A stretch of 64,000 nt of DNA from Craterostigma plantagineum. Taxonomy: Eukaryota > Streptophyta > Magnoliopsida > Lamiales > Linderniaceae. Position numbers and translations under genes: made by a program. The notes under the pieces were generated by a model. That model saw only the letters and a program-made list of their open reading frames with translations. It had not been told where the DNA came from and made no database searches. Position 1 is the first letter of the stretch. Every line of letters begins with the position of its first letter. This document shows, piece after piece, positions 62,646-64,000 of the stretch. The stretch is from the NCBI GenBank assembly GCA_027422505.1, contig JAPQWV010000028.1, positions 5,422,001 to 5,486,000 on the forward strand, read 5' to 3'.

Positions 62646-64000
62646 GATCACTACCCAACATATAATCACATCTACGAGAAGGCCTTATATCTCAACGTCC
62701 ACGACACGAACTTCCAATTAGACCTGATCACCTTTCGGTGTCCAGACGACATTTTCGTGTCCATCCTGCAAGGCCATCCACTATGGCATGCACTAACAGT
62801 GACGGCATCAGTGCCGATGGTCTACCTCCAGCAGTTTTGAGGGATGATCAAGAGCATAATCTTGGACGGGGCATACCACTTTACCACGGTTGTAGGGACG
62901 AGGCACATCTGCATGGGCAAGAACGAGTTCAGAGTTCTCCTCGACCTCCCTCACAGCCAAAACTACGACCCCCTCCCATCAGATGCAGAACTGGTGAATG
63001 ATTTTCCTCCAGATGGGGTACCGTCCACCGCTCACCAAGCTAGCTCAGATGCAGAGCAACGGGATTCCCCATCCATGGAAGACACTATTCGGGATTATCA
63101 ACAAGTGTCTATCCCCAAAGCACGCCGGCTTCGACAAAGGCAACGGCCACATCCTCCGGATATTTCACGGAGTTGTGTTCTCGCGGAATTACGATTTAGC
63201 TCAACTGATCTGGAACGACCTCGCAGAGTAGATCAGACAAAAAGAGAACAAAAGGTCCAAGAACGTGCCGTATGCGAGATGGTTCTCCGTCATCATCCGC
63301 CAACAAATGGAGATGCACGAGCAGAACATTCCTCGCTTGCCTCCAAGAGGAAAATATCAGCCACCAAGGCTCAAGTTCTTCCACAACCCACGGCTGGTGG
63401 ACCTAGCTCAGCCTTCGTGGCCATTCCACTCAACCTTCTTCGGCTCGCCGACCCCGCGGGAGCTGAATATCAGAGATACTGTTGGGAACATCACCTTAAT
63501 GAGCAAATGATTCGAGGGCCCCCGACAGATTTTCAAGTGAGCCCTCCACATCAACAACAACAGCCTAGTCCTGAAGACACGATGATTGATGAAGTGGCTC
63601 AGGAACTAGAGATGGAGCCTCCAACTCACGAGGAGCCAATGCCTGACTTAGATGCCACGCTGATCGATGCTGTGGCGGCAGAGTTGGAACAAGGGCTCCA
63701 GCAGAAACGCTTCAAGTGGAAGTGCCCATACATGTTGGCGTGCTTGAAGAGCCTATCGAGGAGGTTCCTCTACAAGAAGCACAGCCCGAGGCAGAAAGGG
63801 GGCAAAGCTCTCTTCCACAAGTGACGGAACATGCTCGTGAGGACATTGAGCGAGAACCTTCTCCTCACACAGCCACCTCATCTGACACGGAGTCCGATGA
63901 GGAGATCAGATTGATAGAGCGGACTCCTAGACGACTTAGCATACAACTCGAGTCCCTTTTCTCCACCGTCACTGAACCATCAGACACAGCACAAACCATC
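62643..64000 (+). pseudogene. Extra ORF downstream of pol (copy B), truncated by the window edge
   Basis: Homologue of the ORF at 48753 in element E: 'FRCPDDIFVSILQGHPLWHA' and 'VYLQQF' align with 'FRCDAPIIIEILKGHPLRHA' and 'VYLQQFW'. A TGA at 62838-62840 replaces the Trp codon of QQFW. A frameshift near 62995 leads to the frame with 'PWKTLFGIINKCLSPKHAGF' and 'YDLAQLIWNDLAE'. A TAG at 63229-63231 follows. Near 63490 the frame returns to that of the start ('EDTMIDEVAQELEMEPPTHE'). Near 63715 it shifts again into an acidic/Ser-Thr-rich frame open to the edge ('TATSSDTESDEEIRLIERTP'). No signal peptide or membrane helix is visible. Confidence 0.85.

Larger units (their letters stand above)
55150..64000 (+). 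mobile_element. Copia copy B, Sirevirus-like, runs off the window
   Basis: Same order as element E from the coiled-coil extension onward: extension (55156-56031), protease-integrase-RT-RNase H (56543-59889), 2.75-kb spacer (59890-62642) and extra ORF (62643 to the edge). LTR, leader and most of gag are missing on the left, where copy A's gag meets it in opposite orientation. It is closer to copy A than to E in RT and RNase H, and more decayed than E. Confidence 0.88.

Overview
The window reads as repeat-rich nuclear DNA of a flowering plant, most likely a eudicot. Almost every recognisable coding segment belongs to a transposable element. I see no convincing host gene, rRNA or complete tRNA gene, and nothing bacterial. 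The species cannot be named from the sequence. Many of the stop codons that break element genes are of the kind produced by C-to-T or G-to-A change, which suits old, methylated, silenced DNA.

Layout. 1-6.8 kb: one side of a Mutator-like (MULE) DNA transposon on the minus strand. It carries a MuDR-type transposase with an in-frame stop, a 38-residue-repeat ORF, and a four-exon plant mobile domain (PMD/MAIN-like) gene. Its probable outer end holds three 27-bp hairpins. 7.0-8.2 kb: two MITEs, one with a TAA target duplication (PIF/Harbinger type) and one with a perfect 9-bp duplication (MULE type). 8.3-9.2 kb: a Ty1/copia LTR with primer-binding site and leader, cut by an LTR-like block (9.25-11.23 kb). 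11.2-26.5 kb: a nest of at least five L1-type LINE copies in both orientations. Into this nest a 3.06-kb minus-strand solo LTR (16808-19871) and a 4.5-kb minus LINE have inserted.

26.5-33.9 kb: a Ty3/gypsy (Tekay/Del-like) element with 3.1-kb LTRs. It has only gag inside; pol is deleted, and a 29-nt match to the 5' half of initiator tRNA-Met lies in the remnant. 34.1-35.6 kb: a tiny internally deleted copia copy on the minus strand (C). 35.6-38.6 kb and 52.8-55.1 kb: the two halves of a minus copia element (A), split by a nearly complete 14,231-bp plus-strand copia element (E, 38593-52823). E has 298/297-bp LTRs and a 5-bp target duplication CAGGA. 55.15-64 kb: a plus-strand relative (B) that runs out of the window.

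The most interesting unit is the E/B copia family (Sirevirus-like: long gag with coiled coil, initiator tRNA-Met primer site, short LTRs). Both copies carry a large extra ORF downstream of pol, in the position of a retroviral env. In both it is preceded by a long array of short CpG-containing motifs and by a consensus 3' splice site touching the start codon. The LTRs of E and C carry a strong 5' splice-donor consensus shortly after the TATA box. Together these suggest, but do not prove, that the extra ORF is expressed from a spliced subgenomic RNA. All copies seen here are broken by stops or frameshifts.
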